64,000 nt of DNA from Geomicrobium sediminis (GTDB lineage Bacteria; Bacillota; Bacilli; Bacillales; Marinococcaceae), in NCBI RefSeq assembly GCF_016908595.1, contig NZ_JAFBEC010000001.1, forward strand, positions 372,001 to 436,000, read 5' to 3'. Below are positions 35,303 through 44,027 of this stretch, piece by piece. The translations under genes were made by a program, and so were the position numbers. A model generated the notes under the pieces. That model made no database searches, was not told the origin of the DNA, and worked only from the letters and a program-made list of their open reading frames with translations. Numbering within the stretch: position 1 is the stretch's first letter; every line of letters starts with the position of its first letter.

Positions 35303-35737
35303 TTAGTCTTCAATCATTGACTGGTGAACAGCTGTGCCATCGACAATAACAATTAAATCAATTGGACGCTCATCGATTGCTTCTGTTACATCTGACTCAA
35401 GTCGTTCGAATAGATCATCGTTCGCCTCATCTTCTGATACAGATAATGTAAGGTCAACATTTACAAACTCTTCGCCTTCATATACGACTAATGCTTCTTC
35501 AACTTCATCTAATTGTTCTAACGTTTCAGCTGTATCAGCATCCGTTTCGTTGCCACCTACGCTAACGTCATCCGATTCTTCTGTCGTACTGTCATCAGCG
35601 CCTGTTTCTTCGGTCTCTTCCGTTTCAGTGTCCACATCTTCTGTCTCATCCACTTCGTCATTTCCACAAGCAACGAGGGCGATAGATAACAACCCTACGG
35701 TCATTGTCCATTTTAACGGCTTTAATATGTTGTCCAC
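35303..35737 (-). CDS. acidic lipoprotein of unknown function
   Basis: The product has a signal segment ending in a lipobox (SIALVACGN), then an extremely acidic linker of about 60 residues rich in Asp, Glu and Thr (DETEDVDTETEETEETGADD), and a C-terminal mixed alpha/beta portion (ALVVYEGEEFVNVDLTLSVS, RPIDLIVIVDGTAVH). The start is uncertain: the frame is open to a TTG at 35758; AAGGAG sits just before the GTG at 35737 but too close to it, and the ATG at 35704 lacks a ribosome binding site. The linker probably keeps the C-terminal part away from the membrane through the wall. No family is recognised. Confidence 0.7.
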   Translation of the reverse strand: MDNILKPLKWTMTVGLLSIALVACGNDEVDETEDVDTETEETEETGADDSTTEESDDVSVGGNETDADTAETLEQLDEVEEALVVYEGEEFVNVDLTLSVSEDEANDDLFERLESDVTEAIDERPIDLIVIVDGTAVHQSMIED

Positions 35738-35876
35738 TCTCCTTATCAAACTATCCAAATTATATCGGACAAAAGTAGTGAAAACAAAGTAGGAGAACTA
35801 GATTTTCACAATCTTACAAAGAAGCTGTGTTTAGTTGCGTGCAAACGGGTAAAAAAGAGGAGAGGAGGCGTTCCGC

Positions 35877-36335
35877 ATGCGCTTATACACATTGCACAAA
35901 AAACAAGTGTTACCACTTTCTAAGCAGGAAGCTTGGGAATTTTTCTCTGATCCAGGCAAACTATCATCCATAACACCTGGTGATATGAAATTTAATATGA
36001 GATCTCCCATGTCACGAACAATGCACCCAGGAATGATTATTCACTATGACCTTAAACCGCTCCCTGCATTCCCTGTTCAATGGGTAACCGAAATTACTCA
36101 CATGATCGAGGAACGATTATTTGTTGATGAACAACGATTCGGCCCCTTTCGTTTTTGGCATCACCAGCACCACTTTAATGATCACCCCTTAGGTGTTGAA
36201 ATTGAAGACATCATTCACTACGTTCTCCCCTTTGGACCTCTCGGCACGCTTGCTCACCGTATGTTAGTTGAGAAACGACTCGAAGAAATATTTGAATTTC
36301 GAAAGCAACAATTATCGCAAGCATTCAGGTCATAA
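35877..36335 (+). CDS. SRPBCC-family protein
   Basis: The 152-residue protein fits the START-like SRPBCC cavity fold: LHKKQVLPLSKQEAWEFFSD at the N-terminus, FQ-like region ITPGDMKFNMRSP, VQWVTEITHMIEERLFVDEQ, the family turn GPFRFWHHQHHF, then IEDIIHYVLPFGPLGTLAHRMLVEKRLEEIFEFR helix. Proteins of this kind (often annotated as polyketide cyclase-like or cell-division-inhibitor-like) bind a hydrophobic ligand. The ATG follows GAGGAGAGGAGG. The gene stands alone. Confidence 0.86.
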   Translation: MRLYTLHKKQVLPLSKQEAWEFFSDPGKLSSITPGDMKFNMRSPMSRTMHPGMIIHYDLKPLPAFPVQWVTEITHMIEERLFVDEQRFGPFRFWHHQHHFNDHPLGVEIEDIIHYVLPFGPLGTLAHRMLVEKRLEEIFEFRKQQLSQAFRS

Positions 36336-36350
36336 ACCTATGCATTCAAA

Positions 36351-36404
36351 AAAAGAAGCAGCTTGGTTAACATATCGTATTCGTTAACCAAGCTGCTTCT
36401 TTTC
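36351..36404. terminator. long bidirectional terminator
   Basis: A 19-bp perfect stem (36353-36371 with 36383-36401, arms beginning AAGAAGCAGCTTGG) around an 11-base loop, with an A run to the left and TTTT to the right, between convergent genes. Confidence 0.9.
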
Positions 36405-37074
36405 AATTTCGGACTGCTAACTTCCACATAATAAATTGTCTACGATACTGTTCATAAGCCCGTTGATCAAACTCTACCCCGCATTTATGATAAACCCAAG
36501 GTGAATCTTGATGAGGCACAATTACTTCTAATCCAGCTTTTTGAAACAAAGAAGATTGACTAACATCATAAAAATGCCAACCATCAAATTGCTCATCCCA
36601 CGGTAAATCATACTGTGTTGCCATCACAAGACCATCGATCGCTTCTACTCGTTCATAACGTTGACTAGGATTTTGAAATGAAAGAACACCAATTGTATTC
36701 CTTTCTTCAATAACAACACCATATAAATCCCTCTGATGTGCATCCCACCAGACGCCATGAGGAGGGAGGTTATTCGTTCCGCATACACCAATCATCCCTA
36801 CCTCAGATGCTTCAAAGAGCGATATCATATGATAGAGGAGCCGCTTTTCAATCATCCATGCATCTTGGTGATGATAGATTTTGTACTTTCCCTTTGCCTT
36901 ACGCATCGCCTCGTTATATCCCGACACCATACTCTTCGCTTCTTTCATCACGATCTTTTCAACTGTAAATCCTTCAGGAACATAAAGTGCATCAATGTGC
37001 TTTTCACACACACGATACATGTCTTCGTCATTCACGCAACAAATAAAAGAAAATACCGATGCATCATTGTTCAT
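36403..37074 (-). CDS. glycosyltransferase-like protein, StrF-type
   Basis: The start is the ATG at 37074 after GAGGTG. The 223-residue protein begins FSFICCVNDEDMYRVCEKHI, has KEAKSMVSGYNEAMRKAKGKYKIYHHQDAWMIE near residues 45-75 and GMIGVCGTNN, and later DGLVMATQYDLPWDEQF and DVSQSSLFQKAGLEV. These match the StrF/Glyco_transf_2_5 group, GT-A-like folds in which HHQD corresponds to the DxD metal site. It could glycosylate a protein or small molecule; the acceptor is not known. It is 45 bases downstream of the AEC transporter gene on the same strand, so the pair may be co-transcribed. Confidence 0.78.
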   Translation of the reverse strand: MNNDASVFSFICCVNDEDMYRVCEKHIDALYVPEGFTVEKIVMKEAKSMVSGYNEAMRKAKGKYKIYHHQDAWMIEKRLLYHMISLFEASEVGMIGVCGTNNLPPHGVWWDAHQRDLYGVVIEERNTIGVLSFQNPSQRYERVEAIDGLVMATQYDLPWDEQFDGWHFYDVSQSSLFQKAGLEVIVPHQDSPWVYHKCGVEFDQRAYEQYRRQFIMWKLAVRN

Positions 37075-37119
37075 ACGACTCACCTCAATGATACTTTATG
37101 AATCATTGCTGTTGTCCTA

Positions 37120-38091
37120 TCACAATACATTCGTTACGACATACAAAATCGGGAGAGTGAACAGTAATGAACACATGCTTACTACCCATGCAGCATTCGC
37201 AAGATCAACATCCAATTTGAACAATTGAGGCGGAACGAGAGATGAAACCGCTGGTGGCATGGATGAAAGAATGAGTACGACGTAGAGAATGATTCCATTT
37301 CCATAGTTTCCAAGACCAATGAAGTAAGCAATGCTCGTCACCGTAATTGGAACGATGATGTGCTTAATAAGGGCAATCGATCCACTCGGTTTCATATACA
37401 TTCGAACGGCACCGAGCTTCATTGAAAATCCAACAGGCACTAATAAAAGAATTGCTGAAAGCGGGACGAGAATGCTGTTAATCGTATCGTAAAATGTCCC
37501 GTACTCAAGCGGCGAAAAATTAAGAAGCGCCCCAATACAAAGCGCAGAAAAGGTCACCATTATAAAGGGGTCCTTTATAATTTTCTTAATACCGGAAGAA
37601 GATGAAACGTGTCGCAATGGACCAAATGATTTCGCAATCGGATAACAGATGGCATAATATACAATTTCTTCGAACAAACGAAACAAAATCACAAACGGCA
37701 ATGCTTCAATCCCGATAAAAAATACGGAAAACAACGCCCCAAAGCTCCCAAGATTAATAAAGGCGCCGGCAAGAAACATGGAACCTGTTTGCTCCCTCGT
37801 AAGACCGTGAATCTTCGAAGCGACCAGTGCCAAACCGCCACCTAGAAAAATCGTAAAGACACCGATAACAGGAAGTATTAAAAATTCTGTTTGACTAAAG
37901 TCAACGTTCCAAAATGCACCGATTAACACAATAGGCATAAGACCAAGTAGAACGGTAAAAGTTAACACACGTAACACTTTCGCAACTGGAACCCACGCTG
38001 GCATATACCCTTTTATCGTGTAAATGCGTATGCCTCTGCCAATTCCAAGCCCAAATAGGATGAGCGCAAACACAGACAACAGTGACCCCAT
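37120..38091 (-). CDS. AEC-family (auxin efflux carrier-like) transporter
   Basis: The 323-residue protein has about ten membrane segments in two inverted halves, with the AEC features GSLLSVFALILFGLGIGRG at the N-terminus, LAGAFINLGSFGALFSVFF in the middle (Asn in the first crossover) and LSSMPPAVSSLVPPQLFKLD near residue 285. These carriers move organic acids or amino acids. A strong terminator separates it from the SDR gene of the hyu operon, so it probably has its own promoter. The start follows AAGAAGGAT. Confidence 0.88.
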   Translation of the reverse strand: MGSLLSVFALILFGLGIGRGIRIYTIKGYMPAWVPVAKVLRVLTFTVLLGLMPIVLIGAFWNVDFSQTEFLILPVIGVFTIFLGGGLALVASKIHGLTREQTGSMFLAGAFINLGSFGALFSVFFIGIEALPFVILFRLFEEIVYYAICYPIAKSFGPLRHVSSSSGIKKIIKDPFIMVTFSALCIGALLNFSPLEYGTFYDTINSILVPLSAILLLVPVGFSMKLGAVRMYMKPSGSIALIKHIIVPITVTSIAYFIGLGNYGNGIILYVVLILSSMPPAVSSLVPPQLFKLDVDLANAAWVVSMCSLLFTLPILYVVTNVL

Positions 38092-38160
38092 CGTTATCCT
38101 TCTTTCTGTAAGATCTCTCGTGAAGTTAGTATGAATACAGAGCCATCATACGATAAATCG

Positions 38161-38193
38161 AAAAGACTCAGCGCTTATTATCGCACTGAGTCC
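38161..38193 (-). terminator. terminator of the hyuA-hyuB-SDR operon
   Basis: GACTCAGTGCG pairs with AGCGCTGAGTC (one wobble) around ATAATA, followed by TTTTCGATTTAT on the leftward strand, about 12 bases after the SDR stop. Confidence 0.82.
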
Positions 38194-38204
38194 CCCCTAA
38201 ATCA

Positions 38205-38990
38205 TCAATCAAATTCAATTGGCCTAGCGATTTTGTTGATCGCACCACCATCGACCATAATCGTTTGTCCACTCACGTAAGTGGCTTCGTCTGACGCGAG
38301 GAAAAGACATGTGTTCGCAATGTCTTCAACCGTTCCAATTCTCCCCATCGGCTGGAACTTTAACGTATCTTTGAATGCTTGTTCTGGATCATCTAATGAT
38401 TCAAATGTTTTTTGTAATAATGGTGTGTCTACCGTACTTGGACCTACCGCATTAACACGAATTTGATCTTTACCATAGTCGAGCGCCATTTGTCGCGTTA
38501 GCGCTGTCATTGCGCCTTTCGCCGATGCATAAGCCGCTAGACGTGTAATGGTTTTCTCAGCGTGCCAAGAAGCGATGTTAATAATTGAACCTCCGCCTAC
38601 CTTTTGCATTTCTGGAATGCTGTACTTCGAACATAGGAATGGACCGTTTAGATTAATACCTAATAACGTTTGCCACTCTTCAAAGCTCGTATCTGTCACG
38701 CTTTTGCGAAAGTTAATCGCAGCGTTATTGACGAGAATATCGACTTTACCGAATGCTGAAGTCGCTTCCTTCACGAGGTTTTGTACACTTTCTTCGTTAC
38801 TGACGTCCGTGTGTACAAAAATCGCTTCTACTTCTTGTTGTTTCAATTCAGCAATTACATTCTCTCCAGCTTCTTCATTCACATCTGCAACAACGATCTT
38901 GGCTCCTTCTTGGCCAAAACGCTTTGCAATGCCAGCGCCAATCCCTTGGCTACCACCTGTAACAATCGCTACTTTGTTTTCTAACCTCAT
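38205..38990 (-). CDS. short-chain dehydrogenase/reductase
   Basis: The start is the ATG at 38990, after GGGAGAG. The 261-residue SDR has the cofactor loop TGGSQGIGAGIA at residues 12-23, ADVNEEAGE, the NNAAI motif near 88, and the catalytic Ser-Tyr-Lys in INIASWHAE … AYASAKGAMTALTRQ (Tyr ~155, Lys ~159). Asp at the end of the second beta strand (VVADVN) points to NAD(H) preference. It is third in the operon after hyuA and hyuB, 26 bases past hyuB, and probably oxidises or reduces a metabolite of the same catabolic route. Confidence 0.9.
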   Translation of the reverse strand: MRLENKVAIVTGGSQGIGAGIAKRFGQEGAKIVVADVNEEAGENVIAELKQQEVEAIFVHTDVSNEESVQNLVKEATSAFGKVDILVNNAAINFRKSVTDTSFEEWQTLLGINLNGPFLCSKYSIPEMQKVGGGSIINIASWHAEKTITRLAAYASAKGAMTALTRQMALDYGKDQIRVNAVGPSTVDTPLLQKTFESLDDPEQAFKDTLKFQPMGRIGTVEDIANTCLFLASDEATYVSGQTIMVDGGAINKIARPIEFD

Positions 38991-39015
38991 TATGATCTCT
39001 CCCATCTGTCTCCAT

Positions 39016-40644
39016 CTATGATCGTATCACATAACCGTTTTCTACATCGCTCGCTCTTGCTTCTGCATTTCGCTTTGCAGGATCTCCGAAACCTCCGCCA
39101 CCTGGCAATTGAAGGGTTACGGTATCATCCGGATTAAGCGTATACAATTTTTTCGTTTCTTCAACTTCTTGATCATTTATAAATACCCTAGCCTTTTCAC
39201 CTTCTAAACCACCTTCATAACCAAGGGGCGCATAGCGAGTACGTTCAAACATTAATGGCACATGGAACGGTTGGTCTGTCCGCACGCCAAATGTGATCGT
39301 TTGACCTAATCCTCCACGGAACTCACCATCTCCTCCAGAGTTTTCTCGAAGTTCTTTCTCATAGACGAGAATTGGCGATGTGTTTTCGATAATCTCAATC
39401 GGTGTTCCTTTCACGCCTGACGGGAACGTTGTCGCATTTAGACCATCTTTCCCTGGGCGAGCACCAGCACCTCCGGCATTAAATACGACGTTCGAGAAAG
39501 ACTCCCCAGCCCGATCAACACCGTGAACTTGCATTGCGAAAATCGCGGCAGCACCTTCAGCAGGGATTTTGTCTGGTAATACGGGTTGGAGCGCTCCTAA
39601 TACACATACAGGTGCTAAATGACCGATAATATGTCTTGAAGCCGTTGGCATTGGGTGAACTGCGTTCAATACGCTTCCTTCTGGAGCCGATACACTCACT
39701 GGACGAAAACTACCTTCATTACTTGGAACGTCCGGTGCAATGGTCGCTTTTAACACGTAGTTCACATAAGCAAGTGTGTAGTTAAGACAAACATTGATTG
39801 CCTTTTTACTCCCATCAGATGTTCCGTCAAAATCTACGTGAACCGTATCTCCTTTAACGATGAGTTTGCACTTCAAAAGAATTGGCTTTTCAGCCCCATC
39901 GCTATATAACTCATTTTCATAGGTTCCGTCCGGAAGCTCTTCAATCGCTTTACGCATCGCTTTTTCAGAGATTGCAATAATCTCTTCTCCAATGGCTTCT
40001 ACATCACGTAAACCAAACTCTTCTAACGTTTCCCGCAAACGACTAATTGCCACCTCTTGAGCAACTACTTGGGCACGCAAATCGCCAATCACTTGATAAG
40101 GGGCACGGACATTGGCACGAATGAGTGTAAGTAACGTTTCATTTACGACACCTCGCTCGTACATTTTCATGTACGGCAAATGTAAGCCTTCTTCGTATAT
40201 ACTCTCGCCCTCTGGGCTGAATCCACGTCCACCTACATCAGAAACATGACACGTTGATGCGAAATATCCAATCAGTGATTCCTTGTAAAAGACCGGTGTA
40301 ACGATCGTTACATCAAGCAAATGACCTGATATTTCATACGGATTGTTACCGATTAATACGTCGCCGTCTTTAAGCTTTGTTGTATCGACATTCTTCAAGA
40401 AATGACGGACACCTGTTGCCATTGAGTTAATATGACCCGGTGTTCCAGTATTCGCTTGTGCGATCATATCACCTGCTTGATTAAACAACCCTGCAGACAA
40501 GTCATTTGCATCTGATAGAATACTTGTAAAAGACGTACGAATGAGCGTTTTTGCTTGTTCTTCTAACAAAGTGACAAGCCGATTCCAAATCACTTCCAAT
40601 TGAATCGGATCAAACACTTCTTGCTTTTTCGTGTTCGCCAACAA
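39016..40644 (-). CDS. hyuB: hydantoinase B / oxoprolinase B-type subunit
   Basis: The TTG start at 40644 follows AAAGGAGG and overlaps the end of hyuA by 35 bases. The 542-residue protein has the family features DPIQLEVIWNRLVTLLEEQA, SILSDANDLSAGLFN, NTGTPGHINSMATGVRHFL, GDVLIGNNPYEISGHLLDVT, CHVSDVGGRGFSPEGE and NSGGDGEFRGGLGQ with a Gly-rich LPGGGGFGDP tail. With HyuA it forms an ATP-dependent enzyme opening 5-oxoproline, N-methylhydantoin, acetone-carboxylase-like or related ring substrates; the exact one cannot be assigned. Confidence 0.93.
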   Translation of the reverse strand: MLANTKKQEVFDPIQLEVIWNRLVTLLEEQAKTLIRTSFTSILSDANDLSAGLFNQAGDMIAQANTGTPGHINSMATGVRHFLKNVDTTKLKDGDVLIGNNPYEISGHLLDVTIVTPVFYKESLIGYFASTCHVSDVGGRGFSPEGESIYEEGLHLPYMKMYERGVVNETLLTLIRANVRAPYQVIGDLRAQVVAQEVAISRLRETLEEFGLRDVEAIGEEIIAISEKAMRKAIEELPDGTYENELYSDGAEKPILLKCKLIVKGDTVHVDFDGTSDGSKKAINVCLNYTLAYVNYVLKATIAPDVPSNEGSFRPVSVSAPEGSVLNAVHPMPTASRHIIGHLAPVCVLGALQPVLPDKIPAEGAAAIFAMQVHGVDRAGESFSNVVFNAGGAGARPGKDGLNATTFPSGVKGTPIEIIENTSPILVYEKELRENSGGDGEFRGGLGQTITFGVRTDQPFHVPLMFERTRYAPLGYEGGLEGEKARVFINDQEVEETKKLYTLNPDDTVTLQLPGGGGFGDPAKRNAEARASDVENGYVIRS

Positions 40645-42724
40645 AAACGCCTCCTTTGGCAGTTTTTCGATGTAGCTTCACATTGTAGAATTGATCAACC
40701 GATACTCGGAAACTCGGTGGAACGACGAGCGTTGATTCACGTTCCTCAATGATGGCTGGTCCGTCAATGTCCACGCCTGGATTTAAATCATTACGTTCGT
40801 ACACATTCGTTTCAAACCAACCATCAAAATAAACATGTCTTGTGGACTTCGGTTCAACGAAAACGTCGCCTCCTTCGGCTTGTTCGAGTGTGAGTTCAGG
40901 ATCTGGACCTTCCACAACCACACGCCAGTTCAACGTTTCAATGACCATATCTTCATTTGCTTCAGCGTAAAGCTCGCGATAAGCTTGCTTAAAATTGTTT
41001 ACAATGTCTCCTTTGGAAGCTTCAGTTAACGTACCGTTCGGAATGGATACAGTAATTTCATGGGTTTGTCCTTTGTATTTCATTTCCGCTTTTCGAACAA
41101 TAGAGATCTGCTCTGATACGCCTGCACGCTTAAGAAGCTCGTACCCCTCTGCTTCCATTTCATTTAAAAGACGCATTACATGTGCCCAGTCTAAATCATC
41201 TAAACGACTGTAAAAACTTCGCACAAAATCAAACGCAAGTGGCGACGTCAAAAAGCCAAATGCAGAGTTAACGCCTGCACCAACAGGATGAACAATCGTA
41301 TCGACACCGAGAATTTCAGCGACATTGCCGACATGAACAGGACCTGCCCCACCTGAAGCAAACAACCCGTACTTGCGAACGTCTTTGCCTTTCTCTACTG
41401 CATGGATTCGAGCCGCACTTGCCATATTCTCATTGACGAGTTGATGAATTCCCCATGCAACTTCGATCGTGGACATTCCTAGTCGCTCTGCGACTTTTTT
41501 CCGGATCGCTTCCTTTGCTTTATCCACGCTAAGATTCATTTCTCCACCGAGAAAATAATCTGGGTTCAAATAGCCAAGAACGAGATCCGCATCAGTAACT
41601 GTAGGTTCTAATCCACCAAGATTGTAACTAGCTGGACCTGGCTTACTGCTAGCACTTTCTGGACCTACCTTTAATAACCCGAGTCGATTCACGTGGGCAA
41701 TACTTCCGCCCCCCGCTCCAATTTCAATCATTTCAACAACAGGTACTTTTACAGGCATACCACTGCCTTTCATAAAGCGATCTGCTCGTCCTACTTCAAA
41801 TTCAGTTGTCGTTAACGGTACCCCTTCATCAACGAGACTTGCTTTTGCAGTCGTACCTCCCATATCAAACACAATGAGAGAGTTCTCTTTTGCCTGCTTA
41901 CTATAATGGGCACCTGAAATGGTTCCACCTACTGGGCCTGATTCTAGAATACGAATTGGGAACTTCGCTGCTGTTTCAAGCGTACACGTACCACCACCAG
42001 AGAGCATCATGAGGAATGTACCTTTAAAACCTTTTTCCACTAAAGCACGCTCTAAACTCCCTAAGTAACGTTCCACAAGCGGTTTTACAAATACGTTGGC
42101 AACAGTCGTAGAAGACCGTTGGTACTCACGAATTTCTGGGGACACTTCTGACGAAATGGAAACGTGTAATTGTGGCGCAATTCGTTCTGCAATTTCTTTC
42201 ACTTTCTTTTCGTGAAGATCGTTGCGATAACTATGTAAGAAACAGACAGCAACTGCTTCAACACCTTCGTTAACGAACTGTTTCAACGTCTCCTCTACTT
42301 CTTGCTCATCAAGCTTCGTCAAGACACTCCCATCACTCGTCAACCGCTCAGTAACCGTCTTCCTTAACGCACGTGGTACGAGTGGTTTCGGGTTATCAAC
42401 CATTAAATCGTACAAATCATAGCGACTCTCAGTTGCAATTTCCAATTGATCGCGAAACCCTTTCGTCGTAATTAACCCTGTTTTTGCACCTTTACGTTCA
42501 ATCAGTGCATTGACGACGAGCGTTGTTCCATGAATAATACTTTCAAGTTGGTCGTAACGCCAACCGTGCTTTTCCATATTCTCTTGTAACCCGTTAATAA
42601 ACCCTTCGGAAGGGTCAGGGTAGGTTGTTAGCGTCTTTCCAAAGAACCTCTTCCCATCGCTCGTTAAAAACACAAAGTCTGTAAACGTTCCACCAATGTC
42701 AACACCAGCTCGAATTGTAACCAT
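40610..42724 (-). CDS. hyuA: hydantoinase A / oxoprolinase A-type subunit
   Basis: The start is the ATG at 42724, 8 bases after AAAGGA. The 704-residue protein belongs to the ASKHA fold: VDIGGTFTDFVFLTSDG at the N-terminus (phosphate 1), HGTTLVVNALIERKGAK, LESGPVGGTISGAHY, FDMGGTTAKASLVDEG (phosphate 2), EIGAGGGSIAHV and FASGGAGPVHVGNVAE. It provides the ATP-dependent phosphorylation of the lactam or hydantoin substrate. It is the first gene of the hyuA-hyuB-SDR operon. It is distinct from the PxpABC 5-oxoprolinase encoded 6 kb away, so the cell may have two routes on similar substrates. Confidence 0.93.
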   Translation of the reverse strand: MVTIRAGVDIGGTFTDFVFLTSDGKRFFGKTLTTYPDPSEGFINGLQENMEKHGWRYDQLESIIHGTTLVVNALIERKGAKTGLITTKGFRDQLEIATESRYDLYDLMVDNPKPLVPRALRKTVTERLTSDGSVLTKLDEQEVEETLKQFVNEGVEAVAVCFLHSYRNDLHEKKVKEIAERIAPQLHVSISSEVSPEIREYQRSSTTVANVFVKPLVERYLGSLERALVEKGFKGTFLMMLSGGGTCTLETAAKFPIRILESGPVGGTISGAHYSKQAKENSLIVFDMGGTTAKASLVDEGVPLTTTEFEVGRADRFMKGSGMPVKVPVVEMIEIGAGGGSIAHVNRLGLLKVGPESASSKPGPASYNLGGLEPTVTDADLVLGYLNPDYFLGGEMNLSVDKAKEAIRKKVAERLGMSTIEVAWGIHQLVNENMASAARIHAVEKGKDVRKYGLFASGGAGPVHVGNVAEILGVDTIVHPVGAGVNSAFGFLTSPLAFDFVRSFYSRLDDLDWAHVMRLLNEMEAEGYELLKRAGVSEQISIVRKAEMKYKGQTHEITVSIPNGTLTEASKGDIVNNFKQAYRELYAEANEDMVIETLNWRVVVEGPDPELTLEQAEGGDVFVEPKSTRHVYFDGWFETNVYERNDLNPGVDIDGPAIIEERESTLVVPPSFRVSVDQFYNVKLHRKTAKGGVFVGEHEKARSV

Positions 42725-42817
42725 TAGACACATCCTTTGTTAAATAACCGTGATTACCTACTATTTCGCTAAAGTTGTCGAATATCCTTTTAAACTTTGT
42801 TTCTCGTGAAACATTTA

Positions 42818-42846
42818 TTGACTTTTCCTTAGCCGTCCATTACGAT
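42818..42846 (+). promoter_or_regulatory. sigma-A promoter of the yybP-ykoY/terC unit
   Basis: TTGACT at 42818-42823 and TACGAT at 42841-42846 with a 17-base spacer, placing transcription start near 42853, immediately before the riboswitch. Confidence 0.65.
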
Positions 42847-42854
42847 TACAGTAT

Positions 42855-43016
42855 CAAAGGGGAGTAGCTCCTCACTAAAGTCGTCATGACGGGTATATAA
42901 TCGCCCCGGCTTTAGTGCAGTCATTATTTGACTGTCGCAAGACCTTTGCCACTATGGGCGAGGTCTATGAAATGACCAATTACTGACCTTCGCCGATTAC
43001 GGCGAAGGTCTTTTTT
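42855..43016 (+). promoter_or_regulatory. yybP-ykoY (manganese) riboswitch
   Basis: The leader starts AAAGGGGAGTAGCTCCTCAC, the conserved opening of this class, then has the arm CACTAAAG…CTTTAGTG and the second box GACCTTTGCC with GGGCGAGGTC (42941-42965). An intrinsic terminator follows at 42985-43016 (GACCTTCGCC / GGCGAAGGTC, then six T). The aptamer lies directly upstream of a TerC-type gene, and this class senses Mn2+ and turns on Mn2+ exporters. Metal binding should prevent the terminator from forming. Confidence 0.9.
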
Positions 43017-43059
43017 CATGGACTCATAGACTTCGTATACAAAAAAGGAGCAAAACCAC

Positions 43060-43833
43060 ATGGACGTAGCATTACTAGTTGAATATGGGTGGGTATTAAT
43101 CGTCTTAATTGCCCTAGAAGGAATCTTGGCAGCAGATAACGCGGTTGTTCTTGCAATGATGGTCAAACACTTACCAGAAAAACAACGAAAGAGAGCACTG
43201 TTCTATGGACTTGCAGGTGCTTTCGTCTTCCGACTTGCAGCCCTTGCCTTCGTTGCCGTTTTAATTAATGTGTGGCAAGTTCAAGCAATCGGGGCACTTT
43301 ATCTCATTTTCTTAACGGTGAACCACTTCTTCAAACGATTTGTACGTAAAAAGACGACAGAAGAAAAACCGAAAAAAGAACCTAAAAAGTCAGGCTTTTG
43401 GATGACTGTTCTCAAAGTAGAACTCGCTGATATTGCTTTTGCGGTTGATAGCATCCTCGCAGCAGTTGCCCTAGCTATGACATTGACACCGACAGGATGG
43501 TTCTCTGTTGGCCCATTAGACGGTGCACAATTTATCGTCGTCTTTATTGGTGGATTAACCGGTGTCATTATTATGCGTTTTGCTGCTGGATTCTTTATCA
43601 AAGTCCTCCACTCAAGACCAGGACTTGAAAACGGTGCGTATTTAATCGTTGGCTGGGTCGGTGTAAAGCTCGCTGTGTTTACGTTAGCACACCCAAGTCT
43701 CGCCGTTTTGCCTGAACATTTCCCTGAAAGCACCGTTTGGAAGCTGATCTTCTGGGGCGTGATGGGACTAATCATCGTCTTAAGCTGGATTCTTTCAGGT
43801 CCGCGTTTTCAAAAGACTCATCACCTAGAGTAA
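43060..43833 (+). CDS. TerC-family membrane protein, probable Mn2+ exporter
   Basis: The 257-residue protein has about seven membrane segments. The acidic TerC motifs are in LIALEGILAADNAVVLAMMV near residue 18 and ELADIAFAVDSILAAVALAM near residue 123, where the Asp residues line the metal path. A basic loop (RKKTTEEKPKKEPKK) lies after the third segment. B. subtilis YceF and YkoY relatives export Mn2+, YkoY being controlled by the same riboswitch class. The ATG follows AAAAAGGAG, and a strong terminator follows, so the gene is monocistronic. Confidence 0.92.
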   Translation: MDVALLVEYGWVLIVLIALEGILAADNAVVLAMMVKHLPEKQRKRALFYGLAGAFVFRLAALAFVAVLINVWQVQAIGALYLIFLTVNHFFKRFVRKKTTEEKPKKEPKKSGFWMTVLKVELADIAFAVDSILAAVALAMTLTPTGWFSVGPLDGAQFIVVFIGGLTGVIIMRFAAGFFIKVLHSRPGLENGAYLIVGWVGVKLAVFTLAHPSLAVLPEHFPESTVWKLIFWGVMGLIIVLSWILSGPRFQKTHHLE

Positions 43834-43850
43834 TACACAAATCAACAAGT

Positions 43851-43884
43851 AGAGCTCAGGCAACCTTATGCCTGAGCTCTTTCT
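43851..43884 (+). terminator. terminator after terC-like gene
   Basis: AGAGCTCAGGCA (43851-43862) pairs with TGCCTGAGCTCT (43869-43880), followed by TTCT. Confidence 0.82.
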
Positions 43885-43943
43885 ATTGAATGCTAACCAT
43901 CAAATGAGGGAAGATTCCGATTAACAGAACAACTTCCTAATGT

Positions 43944-43972
43944 TTGACAGTTCTTGCGAATATACTTAAGAT
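43944..43972 (+). promoter_or_regulatory. sigma-A promoter of second GntR gene
   Basis: TTGACA at 43944-43949 and TAAGAT at 43967-43972 separated by 17 bases; about 55 bases before the start codon. Confidence 0.65.
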
Positions 43973-44027
43973 TAATAATTAATTATAGATTTTTTCATTT
44001 TATTTCATAATGTATGAGGGGGTCTCC

